From the NCBI GenBank assembly GCA_020634895.1, contig JACKAV010000002.1, forward strand, positions 124,001 to 188,000: a stretch of DNA of 64,000 nucleotides, in the 5' to 3' direction. This stretch comes from Anaerolineales bacterium. GTDB lineage: Bacteria; Chloroflexota; Anaerolineae; Anaerolineales; Villigracilaceae. Every line of letters begins with the position of its first letter. Within the stretch, counting starts at the first letter, position 1. Made by a program: the position numbers and the translations under genes. Below the pieces are notes generated by a model. That model was not told the origin of the DNA. It saw only the letters and a program-made list of their open reading frames with translations, and did not search any database. This document shows positions 8,781-16,498 of the stretch, piece after piece.

Positions 8781-9464
8781 ATGCCGCAAACCATCCTTAT
8801 TGTTGACGATGAAAAACGCCTCGTTTCCCTTGTGGAAAGTTATCTTACACAGGAGGGCTACCGCGTTGCCACCGCATTTAACGGACGCGAAGCGCTTCAA
8901 GTCGCAGAAAAAGAAAAGCCTGACCTCATTATCCTCGATATTATGATGCCTGAAATGAACGGGTATGAGTTCATGAACGCCCATCGCGCGAATAACGACA
9001 CGCCCATCATCATGCTCACAGCCAAAGTGGAGGATGACGACAAGATCGTCGGGCTCGAACTCGGTGCGGACGATTACGTCGCCAAGCCGTTCAAACCGCG
9101 CGAGCTGATGGCGCGTGTCCGCAATGTGCTTCGCCGCGCAGGAAAAAGCAAACCGACCGGAGAACTACTCAAAGTGGCGGATATCTCCCTTGACCGCGAG
9201 ACTCGTGAAGTCCTCGTCGATGACCGTTCCGTAGACCTGACGCCCTCCGAATTCGACCTGCTTGCCGCGCTTATGGGCGCTCCCGGCAAAGTCTTTTCAC
9301 GCCTCGACCTGCTGGATGTCATTCAAGGCGTCCGCTACGAAGGATATGAACGCACCATCGATACCCATATCAAGAACCTGCGATTTAAGATCGAACCCAA
9401 TCCGCGCAAACCTCATTACATCGAAACCGTTTACGGAGTGGGATACCGCCTGAGTAAACACTAA
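8781..9464 (+). CDS. Two-component response regulator, OmpR/PhoB family
   Basis: ATG 8781 is chosen because AAGGAG lies at 8771-8776; an in-frame ATG at 8739 has no such site. The 227-residue protein has a receiver domain with acidic pocket DDE, phospho-acceptor Asp53 (LDIMMP), Thr80 and Lys102 (KPF). A C-terminal winged helix has the usual LTPSEFDLLAAL and YIETVYGVGYRL patterns. It is followed after three bases by its kinase, so the pair almost certainly forms one phosphorelay. Probable targets are the operon it sits in and the oppositely oriented unit at 10850-11742, whose upstream region carries direct repeats. Confidence 0.95.
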   Translation: MPQTILIVDDEKRLVSLVESYLTQEGYRVATAFNGREALQVAEKEKPDLIILDIMMPEMNGYEFMNAHRANNDTPIIMLTAKVEDDDKIVGLELGADDYVAKPFKPRELMARVRNVLRRAGKSKPTGELLKVADISLDRETREVLVDDRSVDLTPSEFDLLAALMGAPGKVFSRLDLLDVIQGVRYEGYERTIDTHIKNLRFKIEPNPRKPHYIETVYGVGYRLSKH

Positions 9465-9467
9465 CCC

Positions 9468-10817
9468 ATGCGATCCCTGACCTCGAAACTAATTCTCGGC
9501 TTTATCGCCATCAGCGTAACCAGCATCGCAGTGATCGCCTGGCTCTCGCACCTTTCCACCAACCGCGAATTTGACCGTTTTCTTTCAGACCGATATAAAG
9601 CTGAACTCGTTGAAAAGTGCGCCACATATTACGAAGAGAATGGAACATGGGATGGCGCACAAAAAGTCATCAACGACTTCACCGGGCAGGAATATAGACC
9701 GGACAACCCGCGTCCATCCTTCTACGCCATTGCAGACGCTGACGGCGTCATTGTGCTCGAAAGTTATCAATACAAACGCGGAAGGGTTGTCGACATTGCA
9801 ACCTTGGAAAACTCATCCCCCATCACAGAGAACGGCACGCTCCTTGGCTATCTCATCACCGAACAGCCGCCAAGCCGACCCGACCCCATGCAGGATGAAT
9901 TCCGCAAACGGTTAAACATCTCGCTTTCATTAAGCGCCATCGGCACAACCTTCCTTGCGCTCATTCTGGGTATCTTTCTATCGCGCAGCATTTCCCGCCC
10001 AATTCAGGAATTGACCAAAGCCACGCATATCATTGCAGACGGAAATCTAGGTCAGCAAGTACCGGTCCGCTCACGCGATGAGATCGGCGAACTCGCGCAG
10101 TCCTTCAATAAGATGAGCGCCGACCTTGCGCGCTCCCTCGAACTTCGCAAACAAATGACAGCCGATATCGCGCATGAACTTCGCACGCCGCTCAGCCTTA
10201 TCCTCGGTCATGCCGAAGGTGTCCACGATGGTGTGCTGCAACCTACTCACGAAAATTTCGAGATCATCCGCGAAGAAGCCGAACGCCTCGAACACCTTGT
10301 CAACGACCTGCGCACGCTGTCCCTTGCGGACGCAGGAGAACTCTCAGCGGAATTCCAACCCGTGGACATCAACAACCTAATGAAAGACGTCCACACCCAT
10401 TACCTGACTCTGTTCAATCAAAAGCGCATCACACTGGACCTTGAACTTGACTCCGGTATTCTGAAAGCGAATCTCGACCCGGGGCGCTTTACGCAAGTCC
10501 TCAACAATATTTTGGACAATGCGCTGCGTCACACCCCCGAAGGCGGAGAGGTCACATTGGGCACCAAACTCACAGAAAACAGTATCCAGCTCTCAGTTCG
10601 GGATAGCGGCGAGGGCGTCACATCCGAAGAAGCCCAGCATCTCTTCGACCGCTTCTATCGCGTGGATGAATCCCGCACACGCAACGACGGCGGTTCCGGC
10701 TTGGGACTCGCCATTGCAAAATCCATCGTCGAAATGCATCGCGGACGCATCTGGGCTGAAAGCGAAAAAGGCAAAGGGCTTGCCGTGATCATTCAATTAC
10801 CCGCCATAAAAGAGTAA
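9468..10817 (+). CDS. Sensor histidine kinase with HAMP domain
   Basis: A 449-residue kinase. It has a membrane helix at about 9-27, an extracytoplasmic sensor of about 120 residues and a second helix at about 152-171. HAMP (about 173-225) leads to a HisKA domain with His236 in DIAHELRTPLSL and a HATPase_c domain with N-box (NNILDNALRHTPEGG), G1 DSGEGV and G2 GGSGLGLAIAK. The gene begins three bases after the regulator's stop. The sensor domain shows no Cys/His cluster that would name its signal. It ends at a terminator shared with the convergent gene. Confidence 0.95.
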   Translation: MRSLTSKLILGFIAISVTSIAVIAWLSHLSTNREFDRFLSDRYKAELVEKCATYYEENGTWDGAQKVINDFTGQEYRPDNPRPSFYAIADADGVIVLESYQYKRGRVVDIATLENSSPITENGTLLGYLITEQPPSRPDPMQDEFRKRLNISLSLSAIGTTFLALILGIFLSRSISRPIQELTKATHIIADGNLGQQVPVRSRDEIGELAQSFNKMSADLARSLELRKQMTADIAHELRTPLSLILGHAEGVHDGVLQPTHENFEIIREEAERLEHLVNDLRTLSLADAGELSAEFQPVDINNLMKDVHTHYLTLFNQKRITLDLELDSGILKANLDPGRFTQVLNNILDNALRHTPEGGEVTLGTKLTENSIQLSVRDSGEGVTSEEAQHLFDRFYRVDESRTRNDGGSGLGLAIAKSIVEMHRGRIWAESEKGKGLAVIIQLPAIKE

Positions 10818-10820
10818 CAA

Positions 10821-10849
10821 AAAGGCGTCCGCAGTGGACGCCTTTTTGT
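10821..10849. terminator. Bidirectional terminator between convergent genes
   Basis: A perfect ten-base stem AAAGGCGTCC / GGACGCCTTT (10821-10830 with 10836-10845) has a five-base loop. It is bracketed by A and T tracts, so it can stop transcription from the kinase gene and from the minus-strand gene ending at 10850. Confidence 0.9.
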
Positions 10850-11224
10850 TTAAGATGATTGTGCGTTGGAAGCAACAGCAGTTGCTTTCTTTTTCTTTCT
10901 GATGATACTTTTTGGCAAAACGATGGCAACGACCAGAATGGTCAAGACACCCAGATTCTTGAGCAGACCGAACATCCAACGTCCGCCGCCGGCAGGACCG
11001 CCATGCTCCCTGCCCTCGCCGCCTTCACGAAACGAAGGAGGTCGGTTTCCATCGGGCGGAAATTGGAATTGTCCCTGCTCCCCGCCCTGCGGACGAAACT
11101 CGGTTCTTCCGCCGTCACGACTAAAAGCAGCATTATTACCAGATGCGTTGACGGTCACAACCATCAAACCGCCAATGATAAGAAACGCGCCCAAAATGAT
11201 GATAATTCGCCCAAGCGTTTTCAT
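10850..11224 (-). CDS. Small two-helix membrane protein with Gly/Arg/Pro-rich loop
   Basis: The 124-residue product has an N-terminal membrane helix (about residues 5-27), a hydrophilic loop rich in Gly, Pro, Arg and Gln with PPDGNRPP and GREHGGPAGGGR patches, and a second helix (about 84-103) followed by a Lys-rich end. No domain is recognised. Its start overlaps the stop of the upstream DUF4405-like gene by four bases, so the two are translationally coupled and probably act together. The tract has some resemblance in composition to the small membrane protein at 1938. Confidence 0.75.
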   Translation of the reverse strand: MKTLGRIIIILGAFLIIGGLMVVTVNASGNNAAFSRDGGRTEFRPQGGEQGQFQFPPDGNRPPSFREGGEGREHGGPAGGGRWMFGLLKNLGVLTILVVAIVLPKSIIRKKKKATAVASNAQSS

Positions 11225-11742
11225 GCGGACACATCCTTTTGCTTCCCTGTGCCAAAGAGACGACCAATGGGTTGGAAGATATAGCGTTCAAAGGTCTTTA
11301 CGACCCAGCTCCAATGCAGAGCCGTATGCAGACCGAGCAGCACTAGAACAAGATTTGCAGAGAGGTCATGCAGGCTTCGCCAGGCAAAATTCCTTGGCAG
11401 TTGAATCCCGAGGCTGGGAATGGCGATCTCCGAGATCATGATTCCCGAAACCATAAGAAGGGTACCGACAATAAATAAAAGCCAGTTCAAAATATAGTTG
11501 ATGCGGGTCTGAACCCCGGATTTTTTCAAGAACCGCTTTGTGACCTGTGTGATCCAGTCCCAACTCAAAAGCAGGTGGACCGTCAACGCCCCAAACATGG
11601 ACAAGGTCAGCCATTCGTGAATCGAAATTCCACTGGAGTGCGGATCCATCGCGATCAGGAACACTGCAAAAATAAGAATATCCAGCCACAATTTGGTCTT
11701 GGTTTGAACAGGCGTGGTTTTTGTTGTTACATCATTTGCCAT
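11221..11742 (-). CDS. Four-helix membrane protein, DUF4405/cytochrome b-like
   Basis: The 173-residue protein has four predicted membrane helices. Conserved histidines sit in or beside them: IHEWL and VHLLLSW in the first pair, LHDLSA and LHTALHW in the last. Pairs of helix-borne His are the pattern of DUF4405 and related b-type cytochromes that bind haem, so a membrane redox role is plausible but not shown. An AAAAGGAG ribosome site lies directly upstream. The gene pair 11742-10850 has its own upstream region with repeats (11766-11819) and faces the two-component genes. Confidence 0.75.
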   Translation of the reverse strand: MANDVTTKTTPVQTKTKLWLDILIFAVFLIAMDPHSSGISIHEWLTLSMFGALTVHLLLSWDWITQVTKRFLKKSGVQTRINYILNWLLFIVGTLLMVSGIMISEIAIPSLGIQLPRNFAWRSLHDLSANLVLVLLGLHTALHWSWVVKTFERYIFQPIGRLFGTGKQKDVSA

Positions 11743-11765
11743 AAGAACTCCTTTTATAATCTTGT

Positions 11766-11819
11766 AATTTTATGAAATTCATAAAATTCTTGGTGCAAAA
11801 ATTACGAATTAATTACGAA
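11766..11819 (-). promoter_or_regulatory. Candidate regulated promoter of the DUF4405-like operon
   Basis: On the minus strand a TTGCAC box (plus 11793-11798, allowing one base either way) is followed after about 17 bases by a TCATAA/CATAAA -10-like box. The -10 box lies in a perfect ten-base inverted repeat (11766-11775 with 11779-11788). Just upstream of the -35 box, ATTACGAA is repeated at 11801-11808 and 11812-11819, an eleven-base period. An eleven-base direct repeat abutting -35 is the layout of OmpR/PhoB-family operators. Functional assignment is an inference. Confidence 0.4.
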
Positions 11820-11843
11820 GAATTTGTAAAATAATTCACATCA

Positions 11844-11878
11844 AAAAGAACAGTCGAAGTTTTAGGCTTCGACTGTTT
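11844..11878 (-). terminator. Rho-independent terminator of the yigZ gene
   Basis: Read on the minus strand, an eleven-base stem (AACAGTCGAAG pairing with CTTCGACTGTT, plus 11849-11859 and 11867-11877) with a seven-base loop is followed by CTTTTTG. It lies 24 bases after the yigZ stop codon. Confidence 0.8.
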
Positions 11879-11901
11879 AACAAATTTATTTTCATTGCAC
11901 A

Positions 11902-12540
11902 TCAAGCAATGGGGACAATCTCTTCCTTCGTCTCGATGATTTCCGCTTGTATCCTTCCTGCTGAAAGTTCGCGCAGATCATTTTGAAACGTATCAAAGTG
12001 TTCAACAGGAAATTGAAGTGTCATGGTGATATCGCCAGCATAATCTTCGCCCAATACTTTTCCATGACCTTTGGAGGTCAGTAATCGCAAACGTTCCAAA
12101 AGGTTGTATGGGATCGCCGCCATAACAACATGCACAGGGACGCGTCGTCCACGCTCCACGGCGTTGACAACGGATTGCGCCGCCTCGGTATACGCCTTGA
12201 CCAGTCCACCCGTCCCAAGCAGGGTGCCGCCGAAATAGCGGGTGACTACTAAAACCACATCGCCCAAGCCGCTTCCACGCAGGACGGTCAGCGCGGGTTT
12301 GCCTGAAGTGCCGCTGGGCTCGCCATCATCCGAAAAATATTCGGTGACCGTATTTCCGCCGCCGATAATGTATGCAGGGACATTATGCGTGGCGTCTGAA
12401 AATTCTTTTTTGATCTTTCCCACAAACGCCCGCGCCTCGTCGATGGAAAAAGCAGGCCCGAGCGTGGCAATGAAGCGCGAATTCACCACCATCTGCTCGT
12501 GGCGAATTTCTGTAAGAGGAACTAAATAAGCATTGGACAT
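11902..12540 (-). CDS. yigZ: IMPACT/YigZ family protein
   Basis: The 212-residue protein matches the YigZ/UPF0029 family. The N-terminal IMPACT domain has NSRFIA, FSDATHNVPAYI and the diagnostic DDGEPSGTSGKP, then VVVTRYFGG-LLGTGGLVKAYTEA. A C-terminal ferredoxin-like subdomain follows. Family members are linked to translation control, and the exact role in bacteria is unclear. No ribosome site precedes the ATG. Instead TAAAAT (plus 12548-12553) lies seven bases upstream, suggesting a leaderless transcript. Its own terminator follows. Confidence 0.93.
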   Translation of the reverse strand: MSNAYLVPLTEIRHEQMVVNSRFIATLGPAFSIDEARAFVGKIKKEFSDATHNVPAYIIGGGNTVTEYFSDDGEPSGTSGKPALTVLRGSGLGDVVLVVTRYFGGTLLGTGGLVKAYTEAAQSVVNAVERGRRVPVHVVMAAIPYNLLERLRLLTSKGHGKVLGEDYAGDITMTLQFPVEHFDTFQNDLRELSAGRIQAEIIETKEEIVPIA

Positions 12541-12619
12541 AAGTCAAATTTTACTTGTTTATGGTCATACACAGCTCAGGAAATAGGGAAACACAGTGTA
12601 TCAAGAAAGAAACAATATG

Positions 12620-12648
12620 TTGACTTAAATATGCATCTTTGCTAGAAT
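12620..12648 (+). promoter_or_regulatory. Strong sigma70-type promoter
   Basis: TTGACT (12620-12625) and TAGAAT (12643-12648) are separated by exactly 17 bases. The predicted start, about 7 bases after the -10 box, falls on the first bases of the hairpin at 12656. It is the best consensus promoter I see in the window and lies in the region between divergent genes 12540 and 12900. Confidence 0.65.
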
Positions 12649-12655
12649 ATGGATA

Positions 12656-12700
12656 GTCCCGTTCAGCCTGCCCCCCTCAGGCTGTTCGGGACTATTTTAT
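12656..12700 (+). ncRNA. Candidate tiny hairpin RNA or attenuator
   Basis: Two 15-base arms (12656-12670 and 12678-12692) pair except for a central TT/TT mismatch, enclosing the C-rich loop CCCCCCT, and are followed by TATTTTATT. Because the promoter at 12620 would start transcription at the foot of the stem, the product would be an RNA of about 45 bases, or a prematurely ended leader of the XRE gene 200 bases downstream. The C-rich loop could pair with G-rich ribosome sites, as C-rich loops of known small RNAs do; that is inference. Confidence 0.45.
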
Positions 12701-12899
12701 TGTAAGTGAATTGGGTATATAATCTTTATAGGCACAAGAACGTAGCAGGGTGGACACCACTGCAACATAACCTTCAAACATATAAATGATATATCATCTT
12801 GAAAGTAGTAATGTCACGACTATTTTCAAACCGCTTGTTTCGGTATAGCAACAACACCGCTCCCAATTGAAACAAGTAATGTGACAAAATTACACCGAT
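12701..12899 (+). promoter_or_regulatory. Upstream region of the XRE gene with palindrome and repeats
   Basis: A second -10-like TATAAT is at 12718-12723. A perfect twelve-base palindrome ATGATATATCAT lies at 12786-12797. An eight-base inverted repeat CTTGTTTC / GAAACAAG lies at 12834-12841 and 12869-12876. AGTAATGT(C/G)AC occurs twice (12807-12817, 12875-12885). These are plausible operators for the regulator encoded next. No reading frame of note is present. Confidence 0.35.
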
Positions 12900-13292
12900 A
12901 TGACTGCTGTGGGTAAAAATCACAAATTTAAAGAATGGCTTATAGACGAAATGAACAGACGGGAATGGTCTCAGGCAGACCTTGCCCGTTACTCTGACCT
13001 TAATCGTGCTGTTATCAATAAATTATTAAATGGGCAGTCCATGCCTCGTCCTTCAACGCTTGAAGGGATTGCACGGGCGTTCAGAACCCCTGTTGAAAAA
13101 GTATTCCGCATTGCCGGGCTTCTGCCTGAAATTTCCGAGACAGACGGGTTCAATGAAGAAGTCCTTCATAACATCAACCAGATACAAGACCCAAAACGCA
13201 AGTCGACGGCGTTGTTGCTGATCAAAGCCCTGATCCAGGAAGAAGAAACAGAAAAGGTAAAGAACGATCGCAGAAAAAGCTCGGAGGATTAA
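12900..13292 (+). CDS. XRE-family helix-turn-helix regulator
   Basis: The 130-residue protein has an N-terminal Cro/CI-type HTH (about residues 8-68), with WSQADLARYSDLNRAVINKLL as the first helices and PRPSTLEGIARAF as the last part of the fold. A short charged helical C-terminus (about 85-130) follows. It lacks a peptidase or ligand domain, so it is a small DNA-binding protein that probably represses its own promoter; candidate operators lie directly upstream. A weak hairpin with a T tract follows the stop. Confidence 0.88.
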   Translation: MTAVGKNHKFKEWLIDEMNRREWSQADLARYSDLNRAVINKLLNGQSMPRPSTLEGIARAFRTPVEKVFRIAGLLPEISETDGFNEEVLHNINQIQDPKRKSTALLLIKALIQEEETEKVKNDRRKSSED

Positions 13293-13312
13293 TCGCCTTC
13301 GGGCTTTTTTCT
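13276..13312 (+). terminator. Probable terminator after the XRE gene
   Basis: AAAAGCTCG near the stop codon pairs, with a G-T wobble, with CGGGCTTTT (to about 13308) and runs into TTTTTTCTTT. The structure overlaps the last codons of the XRE gene. Confidence 0.55.
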
Positions 13313-13403
13313 TTAATATCCCTGTTTATCAGCACTATGCACGCCTCTCCCCTACGTTATAATTTGTTTTTCCAAAAGATAACAACAAGGGTCCAGGAGC
13401 GTT

Positions 13404-15581
13404 ATGTCAAAATCTCGAAAAGGGGTTTGGCTTTTATTGTTATGGTTACTGCTGGCTTCATGCAGCCAGATAGAGCGCCCTCCAAAACCGCCTCAAGCCG
13501 CGCAGGGAGTTCTTGACCTGCAAAATTGGGACTTTAATGAAAACGGTCAAGTAGACCTTTCGGGCGAATGGGTGTTTTACTGGCAGGAATTACTCAATCC
13601 GTCACAGATCGGGGAAACTACGGATTTTATTTACGCATCAGTTCCCAATAATTGGACAGCTTACGAAGTAAACGGGCAGATGCTTCCGCCGGAAGGCTAC
13701 GGAACGTTCCGCCTCACCGTGCATTTGCCTGACCCCAAACAGGCATACGGATTATTCATCGAAGGGGAAGGTACCGCATACAACTTATGGGTGGACGGAA
13801 AACTGCTTGCGCAAAACGGAAAAGTTGCAGCCAGCGCGCAAGACATGGTACCGCAAAGCAAGCCGGAGGTCGTATTTTTTCAACCTGAAGGTGACACAAC
13901 CGAATTCGTCATTCAAATATCCAACTGGCAGCATCGTAAAGCCGGTTTTCGGAACGATATCCTGTTAGGGCTGGCGTCACAAATCCACCAGGATCAACGC
14001 GATCATTGGGCAGAAGACGCTTTTGTCATGGGGGTTTTTCTTATTATGGGGTTGTACCATTTATTTATTTTTGGTTTCCGCCCAGGCGATAAAGGTCCGC
14101 TCTATTTTGCGATATGGAGTTTTATAAACTTCATCCGCGCCGGGCTGCTCAACCAAAAACTTTTCATCTTTTTCTTCCCTGCGATGAGTTGGGAACTTGC
14201 CCTGCACATCGAATATCTCACTTTCTTCTTCTCTGCTCCAATCTATGCCATTTTCATCAGGGAGTTATACCCAAGGGATATTCCACGCCGAGTGATGCAG
14301 ATCGTGCTTGGACTGGGAATTGCATTCTCGGTCTTTATGTTCTTCATCAGCACATTGACTTTAAGCTATATTCCAACAATCTACCAGGGCATTATCATTT
14401 TGGAAATGATCTATTTTGCCTTCTTCATTAGAAGGATCCTCGTCAACAAGCGTGAAGGCGCTGTGTATATTGCAGTTGGTTCTATCATTGCATTTGCGGG
14501 CATAATCAGTGAAATTCTGTACCTCCAAAACATCTCCGCGTTCAAGGCAAGTTCTGTTTACACGTTTCTGGCGTTCATACTAATTCAGGCTGTTTTATTG
14601 TCCTCGCGCCTTTCAAAGTCATTTCACCGGGTGGAGGTACTATCCGATAAATTGGAAGAGGCAAATATCAGCCTGCTTGAAAGCGAAAAGAAATACCGCA
14701 GCATCTTTGAAGAATCAAAGGACATGATCTTCATAGCCGGAATCGACGAACACATCAAAGCCGCCAACCCTGCCAGCAAAGACGTGCTTGGTTATACCCT
14801 TGATGAATTGAGAAGTATGAAGCTTTCAGACCTGCTTGTTGACCAGCAGGACAAGGATAAGGTCGAAAAGATCCTATCAAAGCAGGATAGTGTCAAAGAT
14901 ATTGAATTAGAGCTCAAGCGCAAGGACAGCAGAAGAATCCACGGACTTGTCACATTGACGATCCGAAAGGACGAATCGGGCAACGCCACAGAACTACAGG
15001 GCAATATTCATGATGTCAGTTCCAGAATACAGGCGGAAAGCGAGCGAGTCCGCGCGATGGAATTCGAGAAACTGGCGATCACCGATCCGCTGACACATGT
15101 CTATAACCGCCGCGTATTCGACGAGATTGCCGTCAAGGAATTAACTCGCGCGCTTCGAGGCGGCTCGAATTTCTCCATCGTTTTGCTCGATATCGACCAC
15201 TTCAAACAGATCAACGATACATATGGGCACGCTGTTGGCGACCAGGTCCTGATCCAACTCGCCAAGCTCTGCCTGGCAAACACCCGCAGCATGGATATAT
15301 TCGCGCGCTACGGCGGCGAAGAATTCGTCATCCTGATGCCCGATACCGGTCAGGATTCCGCTTTTCAAAGTATGGAACGGCTCCGTATGATTATTCAAGA
15401 GGCACCAATGGCAGCCAACGAAGGCGCCGACATTTTCGTCACTGTCAGCATGGGCATCGCAGAAATGGATGTGCAAGATACAACAGATATCCAAACGATC
15501 CTGGAACATGCCGACCGGGCGTTATACACTTCAAAGGAATCGGGAAGGAATCGAGTTACGGTTTGGAGCAAAAAAGACTGA
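13404..15581 (+). CDS. Membrane diguanylate cyclase: 7TM-DISM sensor, PAS, GGDEF
   Basis: A 725-residue c-di-GMP synthase. A lipoprotein-like signal (LLASC) opens an extracytoplasmic jelly-roll domain of the 7TMR-DISM type (about residues 35-195). Seven membrane helices (about 205-410), a short coiled coil, a PAS domain (about 430-545) and a GGDEF domain (about 560-725) follow. The active site GGEEF is at 637-641, and an RSMD inhibitory I-site lies exactly five residues before it, so it should be catalytically competent and product-inhibited. AGGAG lies upstream of ATG 13404, and a TATAAT box is at 13358-13363. It may feed the degenerate GGDEF proteins in the polysaccharide locus. Confidence 0.93.
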   Translation: MSKSRKGVWLLLLWLLLASCSQIERPPKPPQAAQGVLDLQNWDFNENGQVDLSGEWVFYWQELLNPSQIGETTDFIYASVPNNWTAYEVNGQMLPPEGYGTFRLTVHLPDPKQAYGLFIEGEGTAYNLWVDGKLLAQNGKVAASAQDMVPQSKPEVVFFQPEGDTTEFVIQISNWQHRKAGFRNDILLGLASQIHQDQRDHWAEDAFVMGVFLIMGLYHLFIFGFRPGDKGPLYFAIWSFINFIRAGLLNQKLFIFFFPAMSWELALHIEYLTFFFSAPIYAIFIRELYPRDIPRRVMQIVLGLGIAFSVFMFFISTLTLSYIPTIYQGIIILEMIYFAFFIRRILVNKREGAVYIAVGSIIAFAGIISEILYLQNISAFKASSVYTFLAFILIQAVLLSSRLSKSFHRVEVLSDKLEEANISLLESEKKYRSIFEESKDMIFIAGIDEHIKAANPASKDVLGYTLDELRSMKLSDLLVDQQDKDKVEKILSKQDSVKDIELELKRKDSRRIHGLVTLTIRKDESGNATELQGNIHDVSSRIQAESERVRAMEFEKLAITDPLTHVYNRRVFDEIAVKELTRALRGGSNFSIVLLDIDHFKQINDTYGHAVGDQVLIQLAKLCLANTRSMDIFARYGGEEFVILMPDTGQDSAFQSMERLRMIIQEAPMAANEGADIFVTVSMGIAEMDVQDTTDIQTILEHADRALYTSKESGRNRVTVWSKKD

Positions 15582-15686
15582 ATTTACGAAGAAGTTCCAA
15601 ATTTTGAGCCTCTTGTGGGATTTAATGATAAAAAATCAAATTTGGATATTTTCGCTCGCATTTAATTAGTGCGACTCCATTTAAAT

Positions 15687-15732
15687 CTCATGACATGAGG
15701 CACTACCGAATTCGGGGCAGATTATATATAAT
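15687..15732 (+). promoter_or_regulatory. Promoter and palindromic operators of the GntR gene
   Basis: TATAAT (15727-15732) ends eight bases before the GntR ATG, so the transcript would begin at or beside the start codon. Directly upstream are two perfect palindromes, CTCATG-A-CATGAG (15687-15699) and CCGAATTCGG (15706-15715), which cover the -35 region. Palindromes overlapping a promoter are expected for an autoregulated GntR gene. Confidence 0.5.
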
Positions 15733-15740
15733 ATACAATC

Positions 15741-16484
15741 ATGACGTCAACCGCAGGCAAGGAACTTACTCACAAACCCCTCAAGGAAGAAATTTACGAT
15801 GCGCTTCACCGCCAGATCATCGCCGGTAAGTACAGCACTGGTGAATGGCTGAGGCAGGAAGAAATTGCCGGTCAGATGGGCGTCAGCATGACACCCGTCC
15901 GCGAGGCGCTGGACCTGCTGGTGGCAAAAGGTATCGCGGAACGTGTCCCCTATCGCGGCGTGCGCGTGCGGGAAATGTCCACCAAGGACATTATCGAAGC
16001 ATACGGCTTGCGCCTCATGTTGGAGGCGTTGATAGCACGGGAAGCCGCGGCGAACATCACCCCTGAACAGGCTGAAGAACTCCAGTCGATCATGGACGAA
16101 ATGGACAGACACGTGGAATTGAACGAAATGCCGCAGGAAAGGCAGTTGAGCAGGGAATTCCACGCGGCAATCGCAGACGCAACCGGCAACGACCTTTTGA
16201 TCCAGTTGTATGCGATCGTCTCCAACGCCTTCCCTGACTGGTTGCTATACGAAGCCTTGTTCCGAAAGCCAGAACTGCTTGCCGGAAGTGTGGCGCAAAC
16301 GCACGACGAACATACTGCCATTCTGGAAGCGCTCAAAAACAAGGATGGAGATACAGCCGTGAAGGCGTCACTTGAGCATGTAATGGAATCGGGCAAGTGG
16401 CTGGAAGTACACCTGAACGTCCCCAGCAAGTTATTGCGAGAACAGGAAAAACAAGTTTCACACTTGATAAAAAAATCAAAGTAA
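15741..16484 (+). CDS. GntR-family regulator with FCD domain
   Basis: The 247-residue protein has an N-terminal winged helix with the GntR signature (GEWLRQEEIAGQMGVSMTPVREALDLLVAKGIAERVPYRGVRV) split over residues about 32-78. An all-helical FCD effector domain (about 85-225) follows, with metal-type His/Asp positions including EFHAAIADATGN and a late HDEHTAILEAL. FCD regulators usually sense carboxylates or amino-acid-like ligands. It stands 14 bases before the corrinoid gene at the head of the methyl-transfer operon and is the obvious local regulator; its ligand may be the betaine substrate. Confidence 0.92.
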   Translation: MTSTAGKELTHKPLKEEIYDALHRQIIAGKYSTGEWLRQEEIAGQMGVSMTPVREALDLLVAKGIAERVPYRGVRVREMSTKDIIEAYGLRLMLEALIAREAAANITPEQAEELQSIMDEMDRHVELNEMPQERQLSREFHAAIADATGNDLLIQLYAIVSNAFPDWLLYEALFRKPELLAGSVAQTHDEHTAILEALKNKDGDTAVKASLEHVMESGKWLEVHLNVPSKLLREQEKQVSHLIKKSK

Positions 16485-16498
16485 TTCGGAGAGGAAAC

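Noticed and set aside
8121..8984. Long minus-strand open frame opposite the NBR1 lipoprotein and the regulator start
   Set aside because: It spans two well-supported plus-strand genes, has no recognisable domain and is low-complexity where the other strand encodes Thr/Pro repeats.
15596..15646. Inverted repeat TCCAAATTT / AAATTTGGA after the diguanylate cyclase gene
   Set aside because: The loop of more than 30 bases and the A/T-only stem make a functional terminator unlikely.
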